Source of the DNA: Caenimonas sp. SL110
GTDB taxonomy: Bacteria; Pseudomonadota; Gammaproteobacteria; Burkholderiales; Burkholderiaceae_C
Length of the DNA: 64,000 nt
Direction: 5' to 3'
Assembly: GCF_001044395.1 (NCBI RefSeq)
Contig: NZ_JANU01000029.1
Location: 62,001-126,000, forward strand
Shown: one piece after another, positions 27,336 through 36,340 of the stretch
Numbering within the stretch: the stretch's first letter is position 1
Layout of the letters: the number at the start of each line of letters is the position of its first letter
Position numbers and translations under genes: made by a program
Notes under the pieces: model-generated
What the model saw: only the letters and a program-made list of their open reading frames with translations
The model's database searches: none
Told to the model about the DNA's origin: nothing

Positions 27336-27371
27336 GTGTGGAGAACTGGAGGCAGAAAACTGCCTGGTTGC

Positions 27372-27695
27372 TCAGGTAGGGGTCTTGCCTTGCTCAGGAG
27401 CCTTCTTGACCTTGCGCTTGGCTTTCTTGGTCTCGGCAGCCTTTTGCGACTTGGTTTCGGGGGCCACGGTGGAGCCGGCAGCTGCGGCAGCGGCGCCGCC
27501 AGGAGCTGGCGTTGCCTTGGGGGCCGTGTCAGGCTTGGCTTCCTTGCGGGCTTCGACCTTGGCTTCAGCCTTGGCTTGCGGCTTGGTGGTTGGCGTAGCG
27601 CCAGGGGTGTCCTTGGGGACGCCAGCGCCAGGGGCCTGGGCAAACGCACCGGCAGAGAACAAGCCTGCGATCAGGACGGCGAGAAGTTTGGTCAT
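27372..27695 (-). CDS. Small secreted Ala/Pro/Lys-rich protein (hypothetical)
   Basis: 107-residue protein with a clear signal peptide (TKLLAVLIAGLFSAGAFAQ, cleavage after AFA). The mature part is low complexity: APG- and PKAT-type segments, alternating A/K/E, and a strongly basic end (KKAKRKVKKA). No family is recognised. An AAGGAAA ribosome binding site precedes the ATG at 27695, and a strong terminator follows the gene, so it is an independent transcript that may be well expressed. It could bind nucleic acid or an acidic polymer in the periplasm, but this is only charge-based. Confidence 0.75.
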   Translation of the reverse strand: MTKLLAVLIAGLFSAGAFAQAPGAGVPKDTPGATPTTKPQAKAEAKVEARKEAKPDTAPKATPAPGGAAAAAAGSTVAPETKSQKAAETKKAKRKVKKAPEQGKTPT

Positions 27696-27858
27696 GAAGT
27701 TTCCTTTGGTGAGGTGATTTGCCTTGTCCTGCCAAAAGGCCGGTGGCCGCTTCATAACGACTGTGCAGGAGCCTGGGTTGACGCCGGCTACGCAATATTT
27801 CGGCGAACCCACGCTCCTGGCCATTTGCAGGCGACCGCAGCCGCCTGGCTGGTCGGCT

Positions 27859-28917
27859 TCAGGCTTCCAGGTACTCCAGGCCGGTCGACATCACGCCGGT
27901 CATGCGAATGTCCACGGCTTCGTGTTCCATGGCGATCAGCGTCATGCCGGCCTTGGTGATAGCGCCGCTGTCGAGCAAGCCGACCAGGTAGTTGAAGTCG
28001 GCATTGGACGGAGGGCCGCCGGCGAGGTTGGTGTACATCTCGGTCACGTAAGCCGCATTGGAGGAGCCACCTGCGAACGATTGCCACTGCGCGTTGTCCA
28101 GGATGCCGCCGGCAAGGGCCTCTGCAGACAGGCCCTGGTCGAGGTAGCCGATGAACAGGCCCGCGAGGCTCTCGTCTTCCAGGAACTCCTGGCCCAGCAG
28201 CGTGATCAGCAACTTGGCGGCCACACCGGCATTGCCGTCCATGTCGATGGCCAGCATCTTGTCGCTGAAGTCCAGGCGCTCGACGCTGCCGAAGTAGGTG
28301 GTCGTGCCGCCCGAGGTCGGCGTCGCTGAAAAGCCGGTGGCAGTGTGGCCGACGTTGTAGCTGGCGCGCGCGCCGGAGAACGTGACGGTATCCATGCCCA
28401 GGCCGGTGTCGATCAGCGTGGCGCCGCCAGGACCGGCGACTGCAGTGGTGACCAGCGAGCCGGTCCAGGTCAGCTCACCGCCCCAGTTCATGTCGGACTG
28501 GCCGTCGATGGTCGCGCCGTTTTCCGCGTTGTGCGGGCCGGTGTAACCGTCGCGGGTATAGATCGCCGATGTGACGGGCAGGTCGGTGCCGTTGAGCGTC
28601 GCCTTGTGGATGATCAGATTGCGGTCCAGCCGGTAATCGTCGTCTTGCGGATCGTTCGTGTAGTCAACCTGCACGCTGTTGATCGGGCCGGCGGGCAGCG
28701 CAACATAGACCTGCTGCGTTTCGTTGCCGAAATAGTCTGCCGTGGCGACGATCGACGAACGGACGATGACGCCGTTGATCAGTACGTTGAACATGGGAAG
28801 CTGGTTCTCCCCGATCGTGCCTGCGACGGTGAGCACCAGGCTGCCGTTGCTGGTGCCAGAAGCGGTTGCTGCGATGGTGTCGTTGCCGGCTGTGCCGTAG
28901 ATAACTGTGTCTGCCAT
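27859..28917 (-). CDS. Secreted RTX-like protein with Ca-dependent xylan-binding module (CBM60-like) and shared C-terminal module
   Basis: 352-residue protein without a Sec signal. Residues 1-20 contain an RTX-like GTAGNDTI. Residues about 20-160 resemble the Ca-dependent carbohydrate-binding module, with VQVDYTNDPQDDDYRLDRNL near 84 and the paired Asp/Asn residues that bind calcium. The C-terminal ~130 residues (IDMDGNAG..., FIGYLDQGLS..., YVTEMYTNLAGGPPSNADF) are DUF4214-like and closely parallel the end of the metalloprotease at 60727-62769. Type I secretion is likely. A GAAAGG ribosome binding site precedes the start. Last gene of a trio with the formyltransferase-like and cellulase genes. 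Confidence 0.8.
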   Translation of the reverse strand: MADTVIYGTAGNDTIAATASGTSNGSLVLTVAGTIGENQLPMFNVLINGVIVRSSIVATADYFGNETQQVYVALPAGPINSVQVDYTNDPQDDDYRLDRNLIIHKATLNGTDLPVTSAIYTRDGYTGPHNAENGATIDGQSDMNWGGELTWTGSLVTTAVAGPGGATLIDTGLGMDTVTFSGARASYNVGHTATGFSATPTSGGTTTYFGSVERLDFSDKMLAIDMDGNAGVAAKLLITLLGQEFLEDESLAGLFIGYLDQGLSAEALAGGILDNAQWQSFAGGSSNAAYVTEMYTNLAGGPPSNADFNYLVGLLDSGAITKAGMTLIAMEHEAVDIRMTGVMSTGLEYLEA

Positions 28918-28970
28918 GATTGCCTTTCGGGTATTCGAGTCGAGAAATTTCGTGATCTCACTTTAGGATT

Positions 28971-30602
28971 TCAGGTGGGACGGGTCCATAGCGCATCCGG
29001 ACTATTCGCCCCTGCCCGGTACGCGGACAGACCGGCGTAGCGCAGGTCCGCACCGTTCAGGCTCACGGCCATGCGATCACCGGCATCGAATGCGCCGAGC
29101 CAGAGCGCGAGGTGCGATGCGAGCGCGTTCAGGGTTTCAGCACTGAACACACTGTCGTTCGATCGCACTTCGAGCTGGCCGTTCGCATCGCATGCCAGCA
29201 GCAGATCGAAGCCACTCGCATCGTCGACGGGCGCCAGTGCCAGGCCGATTCGCAATGGGGGCACCTGGCGCTCGCCCAGCCGAAGGCGCAGATCGCGCGG
29301 GCACGGCCCTGCAACGCGGCATGCGGCGATCTCGCTGCTCACTGCGTTCACCAGAGCGGCCTGCGATGCGCCGCGCGCTATGTCTGCGCTGAGTGGCACC
29401 ATCACCGACAGCCAGCTTTCCAGGCCGCCGGCCTGCGCAACCAGTTCTGCATCGCTGTAGGCGAGCGACACACGCGGCTGGCCGGTGAGTTCCGCAAGCC
29501 AGGCCATGAACGCTGCTGCGGTCACGCTGGCCTCGGGCGCAGTGCCCAGGGCGGCTCGCAGCTCTGAAGGCGCGGCTTGCACTTCGCATGGCAACTCGCG
29601 TGGATACGGCAGCTCCACCGGGGCGAGCTCGCTCCATGCGCGCCGCCACCTGATCTCGCCCCTGGCGATGGATGTGATGCGATCGGCAAACCGCTGCCGC
29701 ACAGCCGGTGGCAGCGTGGGCAACACCTGGCCTGCCGCGATGCCGCGCACCCCGGCGTTGCCATCGGCGTCGGTGCAGCCGCCCAGGCTCAGGTCGCCCA
29801 GAGCTGTGGCGACATGCAGCGTGTCGCCGTCGACTCGCAGCACGGTTCCGGGCTCTGCGTAAGAAGGCCGCAGCAGGGGGCTGGCGGTTCGTATCAGCAC
29901 AATGCCGGTTCCGGTCCAGACCTTGGGCAATGCCAGTGGATTGGGGCAGTGGCCGTAGTCGAGCCCGCGCACCAGTGCGGCCAGTTCAGTGGCCGCCTGA
30001 TGCCAGTCGAGTGTGCCCAGCGCGCCCGGCCGCAGGTCGCGTGAGAAGTACCTCCGCTCGTTCGATTGCGCGGCAAGCGCCAGCGGGCCGCGAGCAATGT
30101 CCTGGGCCATGTCCTCGAACGCGGCCAGCCCTGCTTCATGGCAACGCGTCATGAGGCCCAGCGCGGTTTCGTTGACGGCGATGTCAAAGGTCACCTGCCG
30201 CACGATGCGGCCGGCATGGACCCTGGCCGTCATCTCGTGCCAGGTGATGCCATGGGTGTACTCGCGGGCCATCAGCGCCCAGCTCGTCACATGCAGGCCG
30301 GCGTAGCGCGGCAGCGGGCCATCGTGAAAGTTGATTGCCATCACGCGCGCCCTGGCGATGAGATCGGGCCTGAGCACCTGCAGGTTGGACACGCTGAAGA
30401 GATAGTCGAACGCAGTGCCCGCCAGCGCCAGCGGCGCATCTGCGTCGGCGTTGACCACGCTGACCCCGTTTTCCCGCGCCCACCGGAGCACCGGGTCGCT
30501 GCGGGTTGCGATGCGTTCAATGCGGTGACCCGCAGCAAGCCATGCCTGCGCGCAACGCAGCAGCAGGCTGCCGTCGCCTGTGAAGACAGCGCTGCTGCTC
30601 AT
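28971..30602 (-). CDS. Formyltransferase domain fused to a truncated NRPS condensation-like domain
   Basis: 543-residue protein. Residues about 1-260 are a formyl_trans_N domain like the formylation domains that start some nonribosomal peptide synthetases: NFHDGPLPRYAG contains the Asn91 and His93 expected for catalysis. At the usual catalytic Asp of the (V)DAG motif there is His129 (RVHAG), so activity may be lost or altered. The C-terminal ~180 residues resemble only the second half of a condensation domain (VMVPLSADIA..., GFDLLLACDANGQLEVR, then a hydrophobic helix). No adenylation or carrier domain follows. The start at 30602 is supported by GGAGGA. Located between a cellulase and a carbohydrate-binding protein. 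It might formylate an amino sugar or be a remnant of a larger synthetase. Confidence 0.7.
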   Translation of the reverse strand: MSSSAVFTGDGSLLLRCAQAWLAAGHRIERIATRSDPVLRWARENGVSVVNADADAPLALAGTAFDYLFSVSNLQVLRPDLIARARVMAINFHDGPLPRYAGLHVTSWALMAREYTHGITWHEMTARVHAGRIVRQVTFDIAVNETALGLMTRCHEAGLAAFEDMAQDIARGPLALAAQSNERRYFSRDLRPGALGTLDWHQAATELAALVRGLDYGHCPNPLALPKVWTGTGIVLIRTASPLLRPSYAEPGTVLRVDGDTLHVATALGDLSLGGCTDADGNAGVRGIAAGQVLPTLPPAVRQRFADRITSIARGEIRWRRAWSELAPVELPYPRELPCEVQAAPSELRAALGTAPEASVTAAAFMAWLAELTGQPRVSLAYSDAELVAQAGGLESWLSVMVPLSADIARGASQAALVNAVSSEIAACRVAGPCPRDLRLRLGERQVPPLRIGLALAPVDDASGFDLLLACDANGQLEVRSNDSVFSAETLNALASHLALWLGAFDAGDRMAVSLNGADLRYAGLSAYRAGANSPDALWTRPT

Positions 30603-30644
30603 CGCTGTTCCTCCAGGCATGTACTGCGTTGCCTTCATGGTTGT

Positions 30645-31730
30645 TCAGTCGAGCAACGCGCGGCGGATCGGTTCAACCCAGGTGCCGCTGGCGGGGGAAT
30701 AGACGCCGAACGAGGATGCGAATTCCCAGTAGGCCCAGCTGATGGCGCGTCGCTCGGCCTCGTCGCGCACCATGCGGGTGTAGGTCTCGCGCGATTTCAT
30801 GTCGGCTTTTTCGTAGGCGCCGAACTCGCCCAGGTGCAGCGGGTATCCGCTGGCCTTGCTCCAGCGTTGCGCCGAGTCCAGCGCATCGACCAGCGACTTG
30901 CGCTGGCCCGCATCGCAACAGGTGGTGCCCACGGGGAACGGCTTGGCCAGGTGATCGACGCCCTGGTGCGTGAAAGCAAAGGGGTCGTAGTTGTGGATGG
31001 TGACGATGAGGTGGCGGTCCTGCGGCAGTTTCAGCCGGGGCAACTCGCTGACGTTGTTCCATTCGCCCGGGCCGATCAGCACCACGCGAGTCGGGTTGCT
31101 CGGCCGCACGGCTGCGAGCGTACGGGCGGCAAGATCGTTCCAGGTGTCCCCGCCGAGCCGTCCATGCGGTTCGTTGAGCAGTTCGAACACGAGCCGCGGC
31201 GATCGATCCTTGTAACGCACCGCCAGCTGCCGCCACATGCTGACCAGGCGGGCATCGAGCACGGCCGCATCGACGGCGGACTCGTTGGGATGCAGCGGGT
31301 CGCCATGGATCTGGCTGTAATGGTGCATGTTGAGGATGACGTAGAGGCCACGGGCAAGCAGTGCGTCGATGACCTTGTCCACGCGGGCGGCGAATGCCTC
31401 GTCGAGCTTTGCATCTGCAGTGGCAGCGGCGTGGTTGCTCCAGCGAACCGGAAGCCGCACGGCATCAAACCGGCCTGCAATTTTTTCCACATAGTCCGGC
31501 TCGAAGCGCACGCCCCAGTCGCCTTCGCGCGGGGCGTCGAGCATGTTGCCCAGGTTGATGCCGCGGCCCAGCGCCCGGGCCGTCGCGCAGGTCTGCGCAG
31601 AAACGGCGGCGCACGATGGCGCAGCCTTGCCCGCACCAGGCGGCGTCTGTGCAATGGAAGGGGTGATAACGAATGCGAGCAGGGTATGCAACAGCGTCAA
31701 CAGCAAGCGCATGTTTTTCATTGCGCCCAT
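30645..31730 (-). CDS. Secreted glycoside hydrolase family 5 (cellulase-like)
   Basis: 361-residue GH5 endoglucanase-like enzyme with a signal peptide ending near SIA-QTPP. After NLGNMLDAPREGDWG (the GH5 N-terminal motif), RLPVRWS provides a conserved Arg, NMHHYSQ follows, the acid/base Glu is in FELLNEPHG and the nucleophile Glu in HLGEFGAYE. It should cleave beta-1,4-glucan or related polymers outside the cytoplasm. Three ATGs are possible (31730, 31721, 31709-31712 region); 31730 is used. It is divergent from epsA, so it may process the exopolysaccharide made by the adjacent locus or biofilm glucan. Confidence 0.88.
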   Translation of the reverse strand: MGAMKNMRLLLTLLHTLLAFVITPSIAQTPPGAGKAAPSCAAVSAQTCATARALGRGINLGNMLDAPREGDWGVRFEPDYVEKIAGRFDAVRLPVRWSNHAAATADAKLDEAFAARVDKVIDALLARGLYVILNMHHYSQIHGDPLHPNESAVDAAVLDARLVSMWRQLAVRYKDRSPRLVFELLNEPHGRLGGDTWNDLAARTLAAVRPSNPTRVVLIGPGEWNNVSELPRLKLPQDRHLIVTIHNYDPFAFTHQGVDHLAKPFPVGTTCCDAGQRKSLVDALDSAQRWSKASGYPLHLGEFGAYEKADMKSRETYTRMVRDEAERRAISWAYWEFASSFGVYSPASGTWVEPIRRALLD

Positions 31731-31781
31731 TCTGCGGTTTGGACCGCGCTGCTGGGGCGCTGCCACGCGTGTCACGGTGCC

Positions 31782-31800
31782 GTCCTACACCTGTTGTAGC
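31782..31800. promoter_or_regulatory. GTCCTACA box with inverted half-site
   Basis: GTCCTACA followed by a mirrored TGTAG gives the dyad CTACA-N5-TGTAG. It sits in the divergent region between the cellulase and epsA genes. The octamer recurs three more times, always between genes of the exopolysaccharide locus. A regulator binding site (for example for EpsA) is inferred. Confidence 0.35.
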
Positions 31801-31846
31801 GGGCGTGTGAACCGCCGGTGAAGCTCATCAAAGGGAGCGCGCGAGC

Positions 31847-31854
31847 GTCCTACA
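31847..31854. promoter_or_regulatory. GTCCTACA box upstream of epsA
   Basis: Second copy of GTCCTACA, about 100 bp upstream of the epsA start and 58 bp from the first copy. No regulator is proven. Confidence 0.3.
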
Positions 31855-31952
31855 GGGGGTGCCCGAAGTCTCCGACACGGCCGTGCTTCATGGCGTTCTT
31901 ACATTGTCGGACACCGCCGCAAGGCAATGTCAAATTCCACCTGGGAACTTTC

Positions 31953-32738
31953 ATGTCAGTCCTGATGAGCGCACCCGAAAACGACCCGGCGCATTTTCTG
32001 AAGATCGCCAGCCAGGGCGCGGGCATCAGCACGCATCAGGACTTGTGGCGCTGGTTGCAAGGTGATGTGCAGCAGTGGTTGCAGCATGACGTGATGCTGG
32101 TGGGCTGGGGTGACTTTCGCACATCGGCGCTTCACTTCGACATCATCTCCAGCCAGCCGGGCATGCGCTCGCATGACTGGACCCTGCACGCGCTCGCGCC
32201 ATTGATTAGCTACTTTCGCGACTGCTGGATCGCCGCGCAGCAGCAGCCCTGTGAACTCGATGTCGGCGCGTGCGCCAACCTGGTGGCCGACGCCAGGCGC
32301 AATGCATTTGCGCTCGACAAGATCCCATGCATGAGCCGTGCCCTCGTGCATGGCATCGCGGGATCGCGCCATGGAAGCGAGCGCATCTTCGCCGCCGTTT
32401 CGCGCGAGCCGTTCACGCGCCGTGGCGCCGGCACCGCGCTGAAACTGCTGCTGCCTTTCATGGACTCGGCCATGCGCCGCATGCCATCAGCGCCGTCTCG
32501 CATCGGCCAGGGCGACACGGCGCAGGCCGATGCGGCGCGGCTTGCTGCCTTGAGCGGACGCGAGCGTCAGATCATGGGGTGGGTCGCGATGGGCAAGACC
32601 AATCCGGAGATTGGCTCCATCCTGTCCATCAGCGAATTCACGGTGAAAAATCACCTGAAGAACATCTTCTGCAAGCTGGACGTCTCCAATCGCGCACAAG
32701 CGGTTTCCACGCTCTCGCTTCTTGTCGCGCACGCCTGA
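31953..32738 (+). CDS. epsA: LuxR-type regulator EpsA of the exopolysaccharide locus
   Basis: 261-residue regulator. The C-terminal 65 residues are a LuxR/NarL helix-turn-helix: LSGRERQIMGWVAMGKTNPEIG, then EFTVKNHLKNIFCKLDVSNRAQAV. The N-terminal two thirds match the EpsA-type sensor region rather than a response regulator receiver or an autoinducer domain; no phospho-acceptor aspartate motif is apparent. EpsA proteins are found at the start of exosortase-associated eps loci of betaproteobacteria. The start at 31953 follows the non-protein-like open frame upstream. It probably controls the downstream eps operon and perhaps the divergent cellulase operon. Confidence 0.85.
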   Translation: MSVLMSAPENDPAHFLKIASQGAGISTHQDLWRWLQGDVQQWLQHDVMLVGWGDFRTSALHFDIISSQPGMRSHDWTLHALAPLISYFRDCWIAAQQQPCELDVGACANLVADARRNAFALDKIPCMSRALVHGIAGSRHGSERIFAAVSREPFTRRGAGTALKLLLPFMDSAMRRMPSAPSRIGQGDTAQADAARLAALSGRERQIMGWVAMGKTNPEIGSILSISEFTVKNHLKNIFCKLDVSNRAQAVSTLSLLVAHA

Positions 32739-32867
32739 CAACCAGCGGCCTGTGCTTACAGCCTGTGCAAGCCGTGTCCCACAAAAACCCGGCTGATCGG
32801 TACTTACATTGATCTTTTATTTCTCACCTCCCGTTGCGTTTGCTAATCAACCTCGTGCGGCACATCC

Positions 32868-34298
32868 ATGACTGAACCCCGTTCCGCGCTCCAGATACCG
32901 CATGTGCCCGCGCACACATCTGTCGCCAGTGCAGCCGCACTGGCCCAGAGCCGCCTGCTCGCGGCAGTCGAGGCGATCCTCGAGCCTGTGTGCATCGTGC
33001 TGTCACTGTGGGTGCTGGTGCTGATGTTCGAAGGCACCATCGGCTCGTCATGGCTGGTTGCCTCGGTGGTTGCCTTCGCGCTGGCCTTTCCGGGACGCCG
33101 GCTATTGCGGTCTGCGCCCCGGAAGGTACTGGGCAGCATCCTGATGGCCTGGGCATGGACCGCCGGCTTGCTGCTGGCAATGGGTTTTGCGACCGACCAG
33201 ATTCATCTGTTCTCGACCGAAGTGATCGTGCACTGGCTGTGGCTCGCGCCTGCATCGCAACTGGTGACGCACTGGGCCTTGCGGTCGGTGGCACCGCACC
33301 TGGTGCGACTGCAAGGGCCGGCGCAGCGTGCCGTCGTCGTGGGTCTCAACGAACAGGGTTCCATGCTGGCCGACAGGCTCTCCGACACGCCTTACACCGG
33401 GGTGAAGCTGCTGGGCTTTTTCGATGACCGTGAACCCGAGCGGCAGGTGGGCCACGAGCGTCACCGCATGCTGGGCCGGATTCCCGAACTCGCTGCCTAC
33501 GTCAAGGCCAACCGGGTTCAGCTGATTTATCTGTCGCTGCCCATGGCATCGCAAAAGCGCATCAAGGAATTGCTCGATGCGCTGAAGGACACGACAGCGT
33601 CGGTTTATTTCGTGCCCGACATGTTCGTCACCGACCTGATACAGGGTCGGCCCGACATGGTCTGCGGCATGCCGGTCATCTCGGTTTGCGAGACACCGTT
33701 TCGCGGTCCTGCTGGCGTGCTCAAGTGGATGAGCGACATCGTTTTGGCGTCCATCATCCTGGTGCTGATTTCGCCGATCCTCCTGGGGATTGCCATCGCG
33801 GTGAAACTCACTTCCAGGGGCCCGGCGATTTTCAGGCAACGCCGCTACGGGCTGGATGGCGAGCAAATCATTGTCTATAAATTCCGCTCGATGACCGTGG
33901 CCGAAGACGGCGACAAGGTGCAGCAGGCCACCAAGGGCGATGCACGCATCACACGCCTGGGTGCCTTCCTGCGCCGCACCTCGCTCGACGAGCTGCCCCA
34001 GTTCATCAATGTTCTTCAGGGCCGCATGAGCATCGTCGGACCACGGCCCCATGCCGTGTCCCACAACGAGATGTATCGCGGACTCATCAAGAGCTACATG
34101 GTTCGCCACAAGGTTCGCCCCGGCATCACCGGATGGGCACAGGTCAATGGCTTTCGCGGTGAAACCGATTCGCTCGACAAGATGGAAGGGCGCATCCGCA
34201 TGGACCTGGACTACTTGCGCAGCTGGTCGCTTCGGCTGGACATGCGCATCATTCTTCGCACCATCCGGCTGGTGTTCAAGGACTCGTCCGCATATTGA
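32868..34298 (+). CDS. Undecaprenyl-phosphate glucose phosphotransferase (WcaJ-like)
   Basis: 476-residue polyprenyl glycosyl-1-phosphate transferase that starts exopolysaccharide repeat assembly by moving a hexose-1-phosphate onto undecaprenyl phosphate. Four N-terminal membrane helices are followed by a Rossmann-like CoA-binding segment (VVVGLNEQGSMLADRL near 157), a further membrane helix near 290, and the catalytic domain with FRQRRYGLDGEQIIVYKFRSM, DELPQFINVLQGRMSIVGPRP and RPGITGWAQVNG. Acts at the inner membrane. Gene order places it first in the eps structural operon. The next gene begins at or just after its stop codon. Confidence 0.93.
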   Translation: MTEPRSALQIPHVPAHTSVASAAALAQSRLLAAVEAILEPVCIVLSLWVLVLMFEGTIGSSWLVASVVAFALAFPGRRLLRSAPRKVLGSILMAWAWTAGLLLAMGFATDQIHLFSTEVIVHWLWLAPASQLVTHWALRSVAPHLVRLQGPAQRAVVVGLNEQGSMLADRLSDTPYTGVKLLGFFDDREPERQVGHERHRMLGRIPELAAYVKANRVQLIYLSLPMASQKRIKELLDALKDTTASVYFVPDMFVTDLIQGRPDMVCGMPVISVCETPFRGPAGVLKWMSDIVLASIILVLISPILLGIAIAVKLTSRGPAIFRQRRYGLDGEQIIVYKFRSMTVAEDGDKVQQATKGDARITRLGAFLRRTSLDELPQFINVLQGRMSIVGPRPHAVSHNEMYRGLIKSYMVRHKVRPGITGWAQVNGFRGETDSLDKMEGRIRMDLDYLRSWSLRLDMRIILRTIRLVFKDSSAY

Positions 34299-34324
34299 AA
34301 CGCTTGTCAAAGCGCGAGGCCAAC

Positions 34325-35494
34325 TTGAACATTTCCAAGATTCCACTCATCGCCGTCGCCGCCCTCTCATTACCCGCAGCAGTGCTGGGACAGGAGGTGC
34401 CGCAGCCGTTGCAATGGCGCGCATTTGGCGGCGTCGAGCACGACTCCAATGTCTTGCGAACGGCCAGCGGCCAGGCGTCTGACACGGTCACGTCGGCGGG
34501 GCTGGGGCTGAAGTTCGACAAGCGCGTGGGGCTGCAGCGGTTTCACGGCGACGTCGAGGCGACCGCCTATCGCTACGGCGATCTGTCCAACCTCAACTAC
34601 GACACCATCAATTACGCAGCAGCCTGGGACTGGCGGCTCGGCTCTGCGCTTCACGGCGTGGCGAGCGCCGACCGGCGGCAGTTTCGCGAGGTGACCACCG
34701 ATTCGCTCACCGGAGGCAACCGCATCGGGCGGCGAACCGAACGCAGCGAGGTGCTCGATGCGGTGTACGACATCGATGGCGCATGGCGCGCGCTGGCCGG
34801 TGTCGCGCACACGCGCGCCAGCAGCACCGATCCCAACAGCTACGACGCGAGCCCTTCCGTCCGCACGGTTCACATCGGCGGTGGATACGAGTTCGCCTCG
34901 GGCACCACCATGCAGCTGCGCTACAAGAACGGCGACGGGCACTACACGGCTTTGACGACGCCCGGGCCCACCGACTTTCGCGACCAGGAGCTTGAATTCC
35001 TGTTGCACTGGCCCAGTGCGACCGGCAAGACGGCTGTGCAGGCGCGGCTGGCCCACATCGACAGGACCAATGCGGGCGCGCCGCTGCGTGACTTCAGCGG
35101 GCTTGTCGGCGGGGTGACCGTGGCGTGGGACGTCACCGGCAAGACACGGCTCGTGGCCGCCGCGTCGCGCGACATCAGCGGCGTCGGCCAGTCGCCAGGC
35201 GGTCATCTGGTGAGCAACCGCATCCAGATCACACCGGTGTGGAAAGCCACCGCCAAGACCGCATTCAATCTGCGGCTGGAGCACACGCGACGCGAGTGGC
35301 GCGACACCCCGGCGGGCTCACCCGATCAGGGCCGCTCGGAAACCATCCAGGTGTTCGGCGCTGGTGTTGACTGGGAACCGGTTCGCAACCTCACGGTCAC
35401 TGGCGGTGTGCGGCGCGAGCGGCTGAACTCCAGCATCGTCACAGCGGGCTATCGGGCCACCGTTTATTCGGTAGGGCTCAAGGCCAGTTTCTGA
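34325..35494 (+). CDS. epsL: EpsL-like outer membrane beta-barrel of the eps locus
   Basis: About 389 residues with a signal peptide (ISKIPLIAVAALSLPAAVLGQ) and a body rich in alternating polar/hydrophobic beta strands (for example RFHGDVEATAYRYGDLSNLNY), ending in the aromatic residue F like an outer membrane barrel. It matches the EpsL family of exosortase-associated polysaccharide biosynthesis proteins. TTG at 34325 is preceded by GCGAGG and is used as start; a TTG at 34295 that overlaps the upstream stop is the alternative. A role in export or outer membrane passage of the polymer is inferred. Confidence 0.82.
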   Translation: MNISKIPLIAVAALSLPAAVLGQEVPQPLQWRAFGGVEHDSNVLRTASGQASDTVTSAGLGLKFDKRVGLQRFHGDVEATAYRYGDLSNLNYDTINYAAAWDWRLGSALHGVASADRRQFREVTTDSLTGGNRIGRRTERSEVLDAVYDIDGAWRALAGVAHTRASSTDPNSYDASPSVRTVHIGGGYEFASGTTMQLRYKNGDGHYTALTTPGPTDFRDQELEFLLHWPSATGKTAVQARLAHIDRTNAGAPLRDFSGLVGGVTVAWDVTGKTRLVAAASRDISGVGQSPGGHLVSNRIQITPVWKATAKTAFNLRLEHTRREWRDTPAGSPDQGRSETIQVFGAGVDWEPVRNLTVTGGVRRERLNSSIVTAGYRATVYSVGLKASF

Positions 35495-35518
35495 AAATTA
35501 TCAAACGGTAGAAATCTC

Positions 35519-36328
35519 ATGCGCAACACCCTCTTGAAGACGGCCCTTTCCATTGCCCTTGCAGCCAGCGCCTCGCTTGCCATCGGTCAGAGCGGCGGTG
35601 CGCCGGACTACCGGCTGGCCGCCGGCGACTCGATCAAGGTGCAGGTTTACCAGAACCCTGACCTGACCCTGGAGGCGCGCGTGTCCGAAAGCGGCACCGT
35701 CAACTACCCCCTGGTGGGCGGCGTGAACCTGGGCGGCCTGTCGATCGCCGAGGCAGAAAGCCGCATCGCCGCGGCCCTCAAGGCGAGGCAGATTCTCAAA
35801 GACCCCCAGGTCAACATCGTGCTGCAGCAGGTGCGCGGCAACCAGGTCTCCGTGCTCGGACAGGTGCAGCGGCCCGGCCGCTTTCCGTTGGAGACCATGA
35901 ACGTGCGGGTCAGCGACATGCTCGCGGCTGCAGGCGGTGTCTCTGCGACGGGTGACGACCGTGTGGTGGTCACCGGCGTGCGCGACGGCAAGCCGTTTCG
36001 CCGCGAAGTGGATGTCAATGCCATCTTCAGCGGCACGCGCCCGCAGGACGACATCGTGCTGACCGGCGGTGACACGCTCTATGTGAGCAAGGCGCCGACT
36101 TATTACATCTATGGCGAGGCGCAGCGTCCCGGGCCCTACCGCGTCGAGCGCGGCATGACGGTGATGCAGGCGATCGCGGCCGGCGGCGGCGTTACGCCAC
36201 GGGGCAGCGAGAACCGGCTGCGACTGCATAGGGCCGGTCCTGATGGCGCAGTGACACAGATCGTGCCCCGGCTGACCGATGTGGTGCAGCCGGGCGACGT
36301 GCTCTACGTGCGCGAAAGCATTTTTTAA
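35519..36328 (+). CDS. epsE: Polysaccharide export protein EpsE (Wza-like)
   Basis: 269-residue export protein. Signal peptide to about IGQ, then the polysaccharide export domain (YRLAAGDSIKVQVYQNPDL near residue 28; YPLVGGVNLGGLS) and two SLBB segments (VSVLGQVQRPGRFPLE and YYIYGEAQRPGPYRVERGM). There is no lipobox cysteine in the signal region, unlike Wza. It forms the periplasmic/outer membrane part of the export channel with EpsF and EpsG in the inner membrane. Confidence 0.92.
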   Translation: MRNTLLKTALSIALAASASLAIGQSGGAPDYRLAAGDSIKVQVYQNPDLTLEARVSESGTVNYPLVGGVNLGGLSIAEAESRIAAALKARQILKDPQVNIVLQQVRGNQVSVLGQVQRPGRFPLETMNVRVSDMLAAAGGVSATGDDRVVVTGVRDGKPFRREVDVNAIFSGTRPQDDIVLTGGDTLYVSKAPTYYIYGEAQRPGPYRVERGMTVMQAIAAGGGVTPRGSENRLRLHRAGPDGAVTQIVPRLTDVVQPGDVLYVRESIF

Positions 36329-36340
36329 AAGGTCGCTCCG

